Positions 48,001 to 52,727 of a stretch of DNA of 64,000 bases are shown piece by piece. The stretch is taken from the NCBI GenBank assembly GCA_030549495.1, contig JAUIRK010000570.1, positions 1,651,501 to 1,715,500 of the forward strand. Reading direction: 5' to 3'. A program made the position numbers and the translations under genes. Positions within the stretch are counted from its first letter, which is position 1, and each line of letters opens with the position of its first letter. This stretch comes from Nectonema munidae. Its lineage: Eukaryota; Nematomorpha; Nectonematoida; Nectonematidae. A model generated the notes under the pieces. That model did no database searches and had not been told where the DNA came from. It worked only from the letters and a program-made list of their open reading frames with translations.

Positions 48001-49580
48001 ATGATTTCCAAAGATGTTGAAACCAGTGTTGCAACCGTTAGCTCAAAAAAATTTACATTCTTGAAGTTCGATCGCCGCTTATCTGAACTCGCAGTGGATC
48101 CTTTAACTTAGTGTGGTTCAATAACCATTCAAACTAATGAATTAAAGATCATTCATAGATTACAAATATGAGGCCCCGAATAGTGCAAGATTACCGATGA
48201 TGTATATTATATAACTCTGTGTATGAACATATGTGAATCGATTTATAATATAATATATACTTCAGGAAAAGATCGCAACCCTAGCATATTCAAAGAAAGC
48301 ATCATGGAGTTAAATGTGATTGGTTATGTTTGCGACGAGCAATGACTAAAAAAACTTCGATACTGGATTTGAGACAGAGACCTTAGGTTTTAAAGGTGAG
48401 TCTTGTAAAGAACCTTTTTTAACTTCCAGAATTAAATTTAAAAACCCGAGCTGCAAACAGTGTTTAATTAAATTCGACTCTATGCATTGTCCCCAATTTT
48501 GTCAAACCCTGTCCCTCTTGAGAAGCGGAATTTTTCTTGCCCAATTAACCGCTCATTTATCTCTCACAATAAAGGTATGCTTGTTGAAATAAGTCTATTT
48601 AATTATCACTTTTATCATACACAAATTCTTGAAATTTTTGCGATATTTGTAATTTCACGAAATTTGCGAAAAATATTTTTGTAAAAATATGGCTATCATC
48701 ATAATTTCAAGCATTAGTGTAATAGTTATCATTCTAAATAATAGTACTTAATAGAACAGTATGACAAAACAATTCTATAAATATTGATTGATCAATTATT
48801 TTTTAAATAACCTTTTTTTATTTTTAGCTGTAGATAATAATTGATATTACTCAATTCGTCAAAATATCAACCCAAAAATTCATATAATTGCAATATTTGT
48901 TAGAAAAATATATTACAAATAGACTGTTCAATTCAAAATATGATTCAATCGCGCCAACTTCTTTGTAACTTATTTTACATACACACATGTTCTATGCAGA
49001 GCAGTATACCAAAAGACATGAGATATTTTCGAATAGAATAGTAGTGTAAAAATGCTTTGCCACACTTTTTACTCCAATTTCCCATACACATATTTATATC
49101 CCTGTATTAAAAGCTTCGCGCGTTTTGAAGTGTCATTTGGCATTTTGAAGGGCGGCAAAACTAGCATCCTGCCCGGGCGTCATTAGGATAGGGTATGTAG
49201 TTATTCAAGTAGTGAAATTCTTGCGAATTTTTGAAGCTTTAAAGTTAAAGACATGGTGCTATACTTTAAGAAATTTTTAACGCAAAAGTAATAGTGGAAG
49301 ATAAGGTAACCTGTGTGTGCATCATGGCGTTTGCATGAAAGTTAAGGATATTGGTGGAGGCGTTGTGCTTGCGAACAGAGTTTATCGCTAGTTTAGTTGC
49401 TACAGCACTGGCTTTGTGAAATTTCTGGCTGAGCAAAACAGCAATGTTGATGTTGAACACTTTTTTCCCTTCTTCTCTAGCATGGACCAAATTCAGGTCT
49501 AGGCACCGAACGCAAAAAGGCAGCGCGCAGATGAGTAGGAGGAAGTTGACAAAGGTACACTCGAAAAAGGGCAAAATCAT
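31..49580 (-). CDS. GABA-B-R3: Metabotropic GABA-B receptor gene, R3-like (5' part, five exons, 3' end outside window)
   Basis: Gene-level entry. Joining 49311-49580, 9248-9385, 7403-7570, 2041-2148 and 31-96 (minus strand, all phase 0) gives 250 residues: a signal peptide and the first part of the venus-flytrap ligand-binding domain of a class C G-protein-coupled receptor. GABA-B receptors sit in neuronal plasma membranes as heterodimers and couple GABA binding to Gi/o. Seen here: the block WHLIQISFSNTSP, then NFFRVIP, LLLHYRWRKVATLFQ, PHNKM and VRIIVGYF, in the family's order and spacing. The PHN.M motif and the NFFRV(V/I)P block match my memory of the insect R3 subtype better than R1 or R2. 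Exon borders agree with those I recall for vertebrate GABBR2. The remaining lobe, seven membrane helices and tail must lie left of position 1. Subtype is less certain than family. Confidence 0.85.
286..415. mobile_element. piggyBac-like MITE copy 1
   Basis: A 130-bp element with inverted ends CCCTTTTGTGAC / GTCACGAAAGGG, followed by TTAA on the right and ATAA on the left (one mismatch to the TTAA duplication). Inside are the family's CAGACGATAT, CAGAAGATT and CAGACGAAGG words, and near the right end a palindrome around ATCATATATGAT. TTAA target sites and CCC/GGG ends are the hallmark of piggyBac-type elements. No coding capacity. Confidence 0.75.
640..870. mobile_element. tRNA-derived SINE compound
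   Basis: 683-767 read on the minus strand looks like a tRNA: perfect 7-bp acceptor pairing (GCTAAGG with CCTTAGC), an A-box-like TGGTCTAGTGGTAGAA as in tRNA-Gly, and a B box GGTTCGATTCC. The T stem and extra bases do not fold properly, so it is a tRNA-derived SINE head, not a working tRNA. Next to it, on the plus strand (about 797-863), is the tail module TTCATAG...CTTCTCGATGAAAA that also ends the SINEs at 21.5, 38.6 and 43.6 kb. Confidence 0.65.
2041..2148 (-). CDS. GABA-B-R3: GABA-B receptor exon 4
   Basis: 36 codons between a pyrimidine-rich acceptor (TTTGAATAG|CCT) and a donor (CTTAAG|GTAATT), phase 0. It encodes PHNKMTESLDEANILNVMSL, QFNTIWKLES and NMKKLK. PHN.M followed by an LD helix and ending in KKL is the arrangement in the R3 subtype, and the length matches the 42-43 residues expected between the LFQ strand and the VRII strand. 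The sequence is more divergent than the neighbouring exons; the exact fit of borders and length carries the call. Confidence 0.75.
2565..2655 (-). mobile_element. tRNA-derived SINE relic
   Basis: A diverged second copy of the SINE head seen at 640-770: it shares TCTTCCATAGCTGGA.AGATG, a B-box complement AATCGAACCC, and ATCGAGACCC. The A-box end is decayed. Confidence 0.55.
4310..4855 (-). pseudogene. Transposase fragment, C-terminal part
   Basis: 181 codons. Contains VVNDHAERGVALIQEYS near residues 127-143, whose Glu is a candidate for the last catalytic residue, followed by LTRSEEQLQFLLQVIENHR, the usual C-terminus of this family as I remember it. It ends near the left transposon border. 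It is out of frame with the central block, with about 60 bp between. Confidence 0.65.
4919..5662 (-). pseudogene. Transposase fragment, central catalytic part
   Basis: 247 codons. Visible: HWD at residues 4-6, a CFDTT block with Asp71, GAC at 82-84, and C-x-x-H at Cys100-His103 (CRHH). C/D-x-x-H after the second Asp is shared by hAT, Mutator, P and Kolobok transposases, whose catalytic core has an RNase H fold. The helix LFKRFQEFW follows. The true start lies upstream; the first ATG here is internal to the family protein. The frame is lost before the C-terminal block at 4855-4310. Confidence 0.75.
5797..6517 (-). pseudogene. Transposase N-terminal fragments
   Basis: Two overlapping open blocks (6517-6059, 152 codons from MPKTRLKTK; 6072-5797, 91 codons) in different frames. 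The first has a helical N-terminus ending LEDREFLRLQQEKGRTGSM, which the family usually continues with a Lys/Glu-rich stretch like that starting the second block. About one frame change separates them, and another separates them from the central block. Confidence 0.6.
7403..7570 (-). CDS. GABA-B-R3: GABA-B receptor exon 3
   Basis: 56 codons between an acceptor (CATTTAG|ATT) and a donor (GTGTCG|GTATGC), phase 0. It encodes ISFSNTSPWLSSKTYKNFFR, VIPNTYHFNSAAIQLLLHYR and WRKVATLFQEEKVFVS. The S-x-T-S-P loop, the FFR-V-(I/V)-P block and the helix ending W-(R/K)-(R/K)-V are diagnostic of GABA-B ligand-binding domains. Two other minus-strand frames across this exon are longer and open, but only this frame matches a family. 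GC content is clearly above the flanking intron. Confidence 0.9.
7809..7919. mobile_element. piggyBac-like MITE, subtype with TTCCCAAAGGGAA palindrome
   Basis: 111 bp between perfect TTAA duplications (7805-7808 and 7920-7923). Ends CCCATTAAGTACCAATG and CATTGGTAACTACGTAATGCG form a partial inverted repeat. Just inside the left end is the palindrome GTTCCCAAAGGGAAC. The second copy is at 21766-21882. Confidence 0.75.
8316..8343. repeat. Poly-G run, 28 bases
   Basis: An uninterrupted run of 28 G in otherwise AT-rich sequence, preceded by GCTTGTAGCC. Length may be an assembly estimate. Confidence 0.9.
9248..9385 (-). CDS. GABA-B-R3: GABA-B receptor exon 2
   Basis: 46 codons between a TTTTGAAG| acceptor and a CAG|GTCTTT donor, phase 0 at both ends. 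It encodes CDIASGTKVFFDVLAKPPNK, then LLLFDGTCTDVASSIAQSLS and FWHLIQ. This is the conserved stretch of GABA-B receptors in which a Cys, a hydrophobic strand, the loop (G/D)G.C and an amphipathic helix end in W.L.Q. It has the same borders as the second coding exon I recall for vertebrate GABBR2. The usual Gly-Gly of the loop is Asp-Gly here. Confidence 0.88.
9885..10072. repeat. Dispersed repeat, copy 1 of 2
   Basis: Shares with 58033-58215 a sequence running from GGTTTATCTTTTTTTATTTT through TTAGGCAAA.ATTTT and GTGTTTAAACTTAAA to TCCAAAGTTCAACAAAG. The right end GTTGGAAACACTG reads CAGTGTTTCCAAC on the minus strand, typical of a hAT MITE end, but no matching left end was found. Confidence 0.5.
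11798..11990. repeat. 193-bp imperfect hairpin (foldback repeat)
   Basis: Two arms of about 90 bp: TTGAAAACGTTGAG...CAATAATATTTCGGTCAC on the left and its near complement ending CTCAACGTTTTCAA on the right. The loop is near ATCTTATTAAAATCTGAT. The arms carry CTGAAGAAGGTCATAGTGACCGAAA, close to the signature at the ends of Penelope-like retroelements, which often sit as inverted pairs. Direct repeats of TCATATAACTTGA (11789-11801 and 12049-12061) flank the hairpin plus a 58-bp tail, as a target duplication would. Confidence 0.75.
12684..12937. mobile_element. hAT-type MITE, 254 bp, with 8-bp target duplication
   Basis: Ends CAGGGTTTGGCA and, inverted, CAGGGATCGGCAC, with the 8-bp duplication CCCTAGGG on both sides (12676-12683 and 12938-12945). 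An 8-bp duplication with CA(G)GG ends is diagnostic of hAT elements. Non-coding. A diverged copy lies at 44326-44591. Confidence 0.8.
12945..12974 (-). mobile_element. Terminal part of an older hAT-like element interrupted by the MITE
   Basis: On the minus strand this reads CAGTGGTTTTCAAACTGGAG then TCCGTGATGC, the well-known type of hAT end (CAGTGGTTCTCAAACTGG, then CCCTAGGGG). Its continuation GGGGATTGCGAAGC is found left of the inserted MITE at 12661-12679. The far end of the element was not found. Confidence 0.55.
13137..13153. repeat. Dinucleotide (TC) microsatellite
   Basis: A TC run after CCCC in the intron, about eight units. Confidence 0.8.
14935..14986. repeat. Compound (CA)/(TA) microsatellite
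   Basis: Alternating ACACACAC and ATATATAT blocks, partly palindromic. Confidence 0.85.
16633..16739. mobile_element. piggyBac-like MITE, GACACTAGTGTC subtype
   Basis: 107 bp between perfect TTAA duplications (16629-16632, 16740-16743). Inverted ends CCCTTTCAGGCA and TGCCTAAAAGGG. Inside the left end is the palindrome GGACACTAGTGTCC. Confidence 0.85.
17077..17115. mobile_element. Left end of a piggyBac-like MITE
   Basis: TTAA then CCTTTTGACGACCAGTGTGA and CACC, then the family word GAAATGAAAATCGTC. No matching right end was found before the next copy at 17240. Confidence 0.5.
17240..17363. mobile_element. piggyBac-like MITE, GTTAACG subtype
   Basis: 124 bp with inverted ends CCCGTTAACG / CGTTAACGGG. 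Interior words CAGACGATATCTAA, CAGAAGATTTGTATTAAAG and CGCAGACGATTTTA are the same as in the copy at 59029-59147, in opposite orientation. Flanks TTAG and CTAA look like a mutated TTAA duplication. Confidence 0.75.
17755..17910 (+). pseudogene. Non-LTR retrotransposon (LINE) reverse transcriptase C-terminus
   Basis: An open stretch ending at TAG 17908-17910 encodes HFRKNFFSNRIINDWNSLPA, YVVNPPTLNILKQRLDHFWK and DKMYTHS. The pattern R-x-x-F-F-S-x-R-(V/I)-I-x-x-W-N-S-L-P-x-x-V-V...F/L-K-x-x-L-D-x-x-W is the conserved C-terminus of CR1/Jockey-group LINE polymerases. Upstream sequence (17575-17755) probably belongs to the same copy but is not open. The copy is 5'-truncated, as LINE copies usually are, and no endonuclease domain was found. 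Confidence 0.8.
18365..20400 (-). pseudogene. Unnamed multicopy protein family, copy 1 (decayed)
   Basis: Minus-strand remains in order: an N-terminal block near 20380-20180 with FVKRAYK, GDQDKSWAPH, CKTCVESLRGWTNG and VPMVWREPK; a middle block at 19392-19207 with PPLHIKLGLMNSLL; a C-terminal block at 19105-18824 with KVHFLFSHLDRFPGNLGD, SEEQGERFHQDIKTMEERYQ and MMADYCW. I know this as a repetitive, functionally unassigned protein in many arthropods and cnidarians. The paired cysteines with GDQDK.WA.H suggest a zinc-binding N-terminus. Several disruptions separate the blocks. Downstream sequence to about 18365 (ACACTGGTCAACACAA) may be the repeat's end. Whether the family is a transposon or a spread cellular gene is unclear. 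Confidence 0.75.
20520..20545. repeat. Short palindrome
   Basis: ACATAATAATAATTATTATG, an AT palindrome between two AT-rich stretches. No feature assigned. Confidence 0.4.
21479..21635 (+). mobile_element. tRNA-derived SINE, copy 1
   Basis: Head GAGTAAGGTTGGTTAGGTAG (A-box region) with a B box GGCTTCGATCCC, then the body CCTACTTTCTTCATAGTTTG and the tail CTTCTCGATGAAAACACCCC, ending in repeated ACCTTT units. Three related copies lie at 38570, 43565 and 35895. Confidence 0.75.
21766..21882. mobile_element. piggyBac-like MITE, TTCTCAAAGGGAA subtype
   Basis: 117 bp between TTAA duplications (21762-21765, 21883-21886). Left end CCCATTTAGTAGCAATG, right end complement GTGCTAAATTGG. Internal near-palindrome GTTCTCAAAGGGAAC. 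Sister of 7809-7919. Confidence 0.75.
27608..27840 (-). mobile_element. tRNA-derived SINE, separate family
   Basis: On the minus strand: GAGTAAGTGTGCCTAGGTGC (A-box region), then GGGTTCGAATCACAAC (B box), and a body of about 180 bp with high GC content relative to the flanks. The heads of this and the 21479 family are alike, but the bodies differ. The minus-strand open frames here are incidental. Confidence 0.55.
30456..30540. mobile_element. Left end of a piggyBac-like MITE
   Basis: After TTAA (30452-30455): CGCTTTGAGAACCC, the near-palindrome TGTGACACCGGTGTGTCA and the word GAAATAAAAATAGTCTGC. It matches 55495-55560. The right end is not identified. Confidence 0.55.
31160..32260 (-). pseudogene. 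Unnamed multicopy protein family, copy 2 (decayed)
   Basis: The same family as 18365-20400, better kept in the middle. Blocks on the minus strand: 32257-32036 with YAYFGVELGDQDKQWASHIV and CSTCVGELWQW; 31806-31432 (124 codons) with FLVPGTKK, LLPPLNIKLGLIKQFVKAL, IKEGVFVEPDVRKL and AWESFKKVVKIFL; then about 31430-31190 with MSLEIHFIHAHLDRFPENLG and SEEQGERFHQDIKEMEKRYQ. The two copies in this intron have clearly diverged, so they are independent insertions and not one tandem event. Several disruptions. Confidence 0.78.
34745..34979. mobile_element. Older piggyBac-like MITE interrupted by a younger one
   Basis: Left part begins GTCGACTGGCAATTGTCGAC TTTAC and runs to ATATCCTCAGA; right part TCTGGTCTTTAACAGG is followed by TTAA. 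Together they correspond to the single copy at 59161-59276. A complete second MITE sits between them. Confidence 0.75.
34830..34959. mobile_element. piggyBac-like MITE, young subtype, copy A
   Basis: 130 bp between TTAA duplications (34826-34829, 34960-34963). Ends CCCATTTAAGACCA / TGGTCCTAAATGGG, and the palindrome ATGTTCCAAAATAGGAACAT before the right end. It differs from 37332-37461 at about two positions, implying recent movement. Confidence 0.9.
35895..36040 (-). mobile_element. tRNA-derived SINE relic
   Basis: Has the tail complement TTTTCATCGAAAAGGCACA and a B-box complement GTTCGAACACAAGA, in the same order as the SINE at 43565-43698, but heavily diverged. Confidence 0.45.
37332..37461. 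mobile_element. piggyBac-like MITE, young subtype, copy B
   Basis: 130 bp between perfect TTAA duplications (37328-37331, 37462-37465), with the same ends, palindrome and interior as 34830-34959 apart from about two substitutions. Confidence 0.9.
38570..38708 (+). mobile_element. tRNA-derived SINE, copy 2
   Basis: GTGAGTAAGGTTGGTTAGAT, B box GGTTCGATCCCC, the TTCTTCATAGTTTGATACAA body and the CGATGAAAACACTCC tail, as in copy 1 with a short deletion. Confidence 0.75.
39166..39184. repeat. (CA) microsatellite
   Basis: Nine to ten CA units. Confidence 0.85.
41371..41388. repeat. (GGCA) tetranucleotide repeat
   Basis: Four GGCA units inside a purine-rich island. Confidence 0.85.
41491..41583. 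repeat. Imperfect (GAT) microsatellite
   Basis: GATGATGATG units interrupted by GGT and AAG, about 90 bp. Minus-strand translation gives a Ser/Pro repeat that is not a gene. Confidence 0.85.
41652..42502 (+). mobile_element. Short hAT element with decayed transposase tail
   Basis: 851 bp with ends TAGAGATGTATCGG and, inverted, TAGAAATGTATCGG. The flanks GTACAAAT and ATACAAAT are a 7/8 target duplication, as for hAT. Subterminal words based on TCCGC and GCGAA repeat at both ends. The interior open frame at 41950-42267 belongs to it. It is an internally deleted element: the N-terminal and central transposase parts are missing. Confidence 0.8.
41950..42267 (+). pseudogene. hAT transposase C-terminal remnant
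   Basis: 105 codons. An acidic linker (SSSEEENAKEKEDNEVFNEE) is followed by LDLWKTKKNFHYYQKLHVTL and SSLLAPEIF, which align with the hAT dimerisation region: (Y/D)-W-K-x-x-x-x-x-(F/Y)-x-x-L-x-x-L, then the S-S and S-E-R-x-F segment. The S-E-R-x-F motif itself has been lost. Confidence 0.6.
43565..43698 (-). mobile_element. tRNA-derived SINE, copy 3
   Basis: Complement of copy 1: GTGTTTTCATCGAGAAGGCA, TTGTATCGAACTATGAGAAA, GCGGGATCGAACCCA (B box) and TTACTCAAGC at the head end. Confidence 0.75.
44326..44591. mobile_element. hAT-type MITE, truncated copy
   Basis: Starts CAGGGGTTGGGAAAGTGGTC and follows the element at 12684-12937 through TAGTAGTAATAAATCT, GGTTTGTATTTT and TCTTAATTGTTGGAC to GAAGGGATCGACTGGGAAAA. 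The right terminal CAGGG end is gone, so no target duplication can be shown. Confidence 0.65.
45816..45872. repeat. 25-bp tandem repeat, about 2.3 units
   Basis: AGTCCATAAATGATAGATAA AAATC occurs twice in perfect tandem, followed by a third partial unit AGTCCAT. Confidence 0.9.
46363..46450. mobile_element. Left end of a piggyBac-like MITE
   Basis: After TTAA (46359-46362): CCCTATGCGAATTCAATGAC, then the near-palindrome GACACCGGTGTGCC and GAAATGAAAATCGCCTG. The right end is not found. Confidence 0.55.
46867..46906. repeat. (GAA) microsatellite
   Basis: About 13 uninterrupted GAA units. Confidence 0.95.
49311..49580 (-). CDS. GABA-B-R3: GABA-B receptor exon 1: signal peptide and start of ligand-binding domain
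   Basis: 90 codons from ATG at 49580 to a CAG|GT donor (intron starts at 49310). Residues 1-17 (MILPFFECTFVNFLLLI) form a hydrophobic signal peptide with a likely cleavage site near the cysteines of LPFCVRC. Then FNINIAVLLS resembles the first beta strand of ANF-receptor domains, and KLAINSVRKH the following helix. The last residues, MMHTQ, meet CDIASG of exon 2 in phase, as in the family's conserved D-T-(E/Q/K)-C-(D/N) junction. The frame is open further upstream, but the next in-frame codon that could start it is GTG, so ATG 49580 is chosen; its context (C at -3) is weak. Assignment to this gene rests on strand, phase, and alignment to the receptor N-terminus. I could find no intervening exon, and none is needed. 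Confidence 0.72.
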
Positions 49581-49603
49581 GGGTAGTTTTGGTTTGAAGC
49601 CAT
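49577..49603 (-). other. Upstream open reading frame overlapping the receptor start codon
   Basis: ATG at 49603 opens MASNQNYP and stops at TGA 49579-49577. The stop shares bases with the receptor ATG (ATGA). The upstream ATG has G at -3 and +4, while the receptor ATG has C at -3, so this frame would compete for ribosomes if it lies in the mRNA. Seen in sequence; translation is inferred. Confidence 0.55.
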
Positions 49604-50270
49604 GCACTTAGTTTTCCACACTTGCGATTCCAAAAGTGAAAAGTGTCTAATCAGAGGCAAATACCAAAATACTGCGAGATCAAATTGCAAATTACTATGT
49701 ACTGCTCATCCCGTTCATCATCATTAACAACAACAAAGAAGAAGAGGATATGTTAAGTAATGATTTTTAATCTTTTCAAATTACACACTACTGAGATGAG
49801 AGAGAGAATAATACACTCGCTCTGCTACTCTCTTATTGTATGCACCCTAGCCTGCTTGCCTTTGTGTCTTCTGAGAGAGAACAAGAAGCACTGGCGCTTC
49901 AACAACGAAAAAGATTACGCAATTGATACAGTGAGTACCGTAGATGTTCATTAGCAGCAGCAGAGCTCCAACAATCGATACGCACACACACAACCAACAA
50001 CATAACGTACGCGCAGATCTGTCGCAATTTGCTAATGAGCACGCTCTCTGCGTTCCTTCGCATAAATGTGGATTGTGCTGTGCTCCTCTCTCTCTGCTCT
50101 GCTCTGCTCTGCTCTGCTCGCAATATGCATGTGCGTCAGAGTCGAAGTGAACTTCGAAGACTTTCTTTCCTCTGCTACAATGCACTTCCAATATCCAATA
50201 CGCGCAGAGCTGCTCGTCGTCTATCTGCATCAAAAAGTGAGTTGTGAGTTTGTAAAGAAATTGCACGAAA
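49604..50270 (-). promoter_or_regulatory. Likely promoter and 5' UTR of the GABA-B receptor gene
   Basis: A locally GC-richer block just upstream of exon 1, with CG dinucleotides that are rare elsewhere, CA/GT tracts, GA-rich motifs and a (TCTGC) pentanucleotide run at 50093-50119. Open frames cross on both strands but show no family resemblance and look like by-products of composition. No TATA box is obvious. Position relative to exon 1 is the main argument. Confidence 0.4.
50093..50119. repeat. (TCTGC) pentanucleotide repeat
   Basis: Five units, adjoining a (TC) run, inside the presumed promoter. On the gene's strand it reads GCAGA. Confidence 0.9.
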
Positions 50271-51234
50271 TGAGGAGGAAGAAGATGATGAGGTTTGTGA
50301 AAGAGATGATTATTATTATTAAGAGCATTCCAACGAACTACTTTTTGTTAGATGTATTGTATTATTATTCATCTTGTATATACTTAATTGATTTTTAGCT
50401 TTCTTCTCCTCTCCCTATCTCATATGCAAAGTGTAGCAGAACAAGGGTATTTTGAAGGGAAAAGGTCCTACCTACAAATTGATGATTCGATCATTTATTC
50501 CATTGTGCTTGTTGAGTGAAATAAAAACTTCTATCATGATTAGAAAGACTTGGATCTCCAGAGCCGCGATTTCAAACTTCTTTTTGGGAAAGTCTGGATT
50601 CTTATATATATCTTGAGATTCCGTTTATATGCATCCAGTAAAACCGCAATATCTAGCAGCCTAAACGCGGCCTAATTTGATACTTTGAGTTTTGATTTTT
50701 GTGGCAATCGATCAAAAGTAAACAGATGTTGTAAAAACAGATTTAACTTGAAATATAGACAATTACTACTCATCAAGCTTCTGGGAAAATGATTTGGGTC
50801 GCATTACTTTTCATCAGACTAAGTTTAAAAGTTTTGATTTGAAAGAAAACAACAACAAATATTTCACTAATATATTTATACTTTAAACATCGATTACAAA
50901 AAATTAAACTGTGTTGATTGTTCTGTGTGGTTTTACCTTAAATATCATTTTAGGGCATAAAGTTAATTTCAATAAAATTTTGGGCTCATATGTAAAAAGG
51001 GTTCAAAAATCTATTTTTAATTCAATCTTTCATAGACAATAATCGCAACATAAAAGGCTTCTGTGGATATATGAATAGATTTCTCTTACTCGGCCTGAAA
51101 AGATGATCATTTATCTCTGATTTTTGTTCAACATATGGATATCCTCCTCTATACACCATGTGCCACAGATTTATTTTGATAGAACATAACAAACAAGCGG
51201 AAGCAGAACATTTTAGTTGAAGCTGTTCAATTGA

Positions 51235-51400
51235 TTTTACCCGTGCCTATAACGGATTTTAGCCATTTTTCTGCCTTCGTTGCAATAAAGAACAAGTTTC
51301 GTAAGCGTCTACAGTTGGAAGAAAAGTTTCGCCACCGTTTATCTCCTACTACCAAGTTTTAAAAGTTGAGATACAAAGTCAATGCCCAAATAATGGAAAA
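51235..51400 (+). pseudogene. hAT transposase (ZBED5/FAM200-like) C-terminal remnant
   Basis: In one plus frame: SAFVAIKNKFRKRLQLEEKF, then RHRLSP, a stop, and KLRYKVNAQ. The pattern S-(A/G)-x-V-x-I-K-x-K-(Y/F)-R-x-R-L-x-(V/L)-E-x-x-(L/F)-R-x-x-L-S is the standard C-terminus of ZBED5/FAM200-type hAT transposases, which end with a K(Q)AQ-like motif. Upstream LPVPITDF fits the usual L-P-F-x-x-T-Y-L-C-E block. Only this tail survives and no terminal repeats were seen. Confidence 0.7.
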
Positions 51401-52727
51401 AGTATTCTTTTTTGAATGAATTAATTGAAATTGTATATTGACCCATATATCTTTTTAAAAATAGATCGCTACCTTAACAATCCATATTTGATCAGAGTAA
51501 GAGCAGATGAATTTAAGTAATTTGATATAAAAAAGTAACTTAATAACAAAAAAATTTAATGTCCTTTAAAAATGATGGTTGTATCATATGGGATAAAAAC
51601 AAGAAATCATTTGAGTGCTCTAGAGATGATATTGCGATGAAATGAGTTAGAAGGAAGGGCATAACTATAAGTCGCTCATCTGGAGCAAAGATTCAAAACG
51701 TTTGACCGTAAAATTGTGTAATTTGTTCGAACGTAAAATGGCAACAATGATAAAAGAAATTTCGGTATGGCCGGTAAGTCAGCTATAAATTCATTTTATC
51801 TCATTCTTGTATAATACCTATTTTTGCAATCATATCTATTTATATTCAACTTTTCTCATCTACTTCCTTTAACTTTCCGCGCTTAAACATTTAGCGTATA
51901 TAATCTAGTAACCTGGGATCTCCCGAAAGACTCCGAAACACCCTTCAATTTTCATACCAAAGCACAAGTTTACGAATTCATCTGGTATAGCATGCGTATT
52001 TCTATATTTTTAAGGCAAATGTAAAGAAAATTTGCAAGAATGATTCAATCATCGATTCGGGAATGAAAGCGACCTTGATACACTTTAGCTTCCAAATTGT
52101 ATGCATCTTTTTAATTGGGATAGAAAATAGCCTTCCTTCGTATACTTTCTTCGTTTTATCATGCACAAGAATGAAAATAGGTTTTGCGAAAGATTTAAAC
52201 ATAAGAACTTGTGTCTCGCGCACAATGCGAATCCATAAAATTAACGCATACATTATGCCTTCCAATATCGGATGATATAAGATTTATACACTACTATTTG
52301 ATTCCTGTTATTTATTAAGTTCTGTGATATATTTCACCCTTTTGAATCTAGAATTATTTTTGAGTCTTCCTGGTAAAAGATTTAAAAATTGTGTGTGACT
52401 TGAATAAAAGTAAACTTTTTAGTTTTGATAAACAAAGCTGCATTAAAAATAAAAGATAAAAGAAAACTTATTGCACAAAGTTGAATTTTAGAAAGACAAG
52501 AATAGAAGTCGTCCTGAATTCGATTGCTACTAGGGCGCCATCTCTATCTGATGAGTTATGGAAAATTATCGTTCGCTCGCTTCGATGTGATGTCCTGATA
52601 TAAATTAAGCATTTATAATCTATAGATATGTCCACACGCAGTTCATCGATATAGTTAAGAATTTAATTTCCAAATACAATTCCGTTGACTTTGGATATTC
52701 TTTGTTCAGAGGAGATTAACTTATCAT

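Larger units (their letters stand above)
9386..49310. other. Receptor intron 1, about 40 kb
   Basis: Spans the gap between exon 2 and exon 1. It is almost wholly AT-rich and repetitive; features inside are listed separately. Long stretches where I recognise nothing: 10.1-11.7, 13.0-16.6, 18.1-18.3, 22.8-27.6, 28.9-30.4, 32.3-34.7, 37.5-38.5, 38.8-41.1, 42.6-43.5 and 44.6-49.2 kb, apart from simple repeats. Islands of ATG/GAT-rich, less AT-rich sequence occur at about 22.56-22.79, 28.16-28.87 and 41.2-41.6 kb and may be regulatory or non-coding transcribed sequence. Confidence 0.65.

Noticed and set aside
49847-50266. 139-codon minus-strand frame and several plus-strand frames
   Set aside because: Cys/Arg/Ser-rich translation of the GC-rich, TCTGC-repeat promoter region; no homology pattern.
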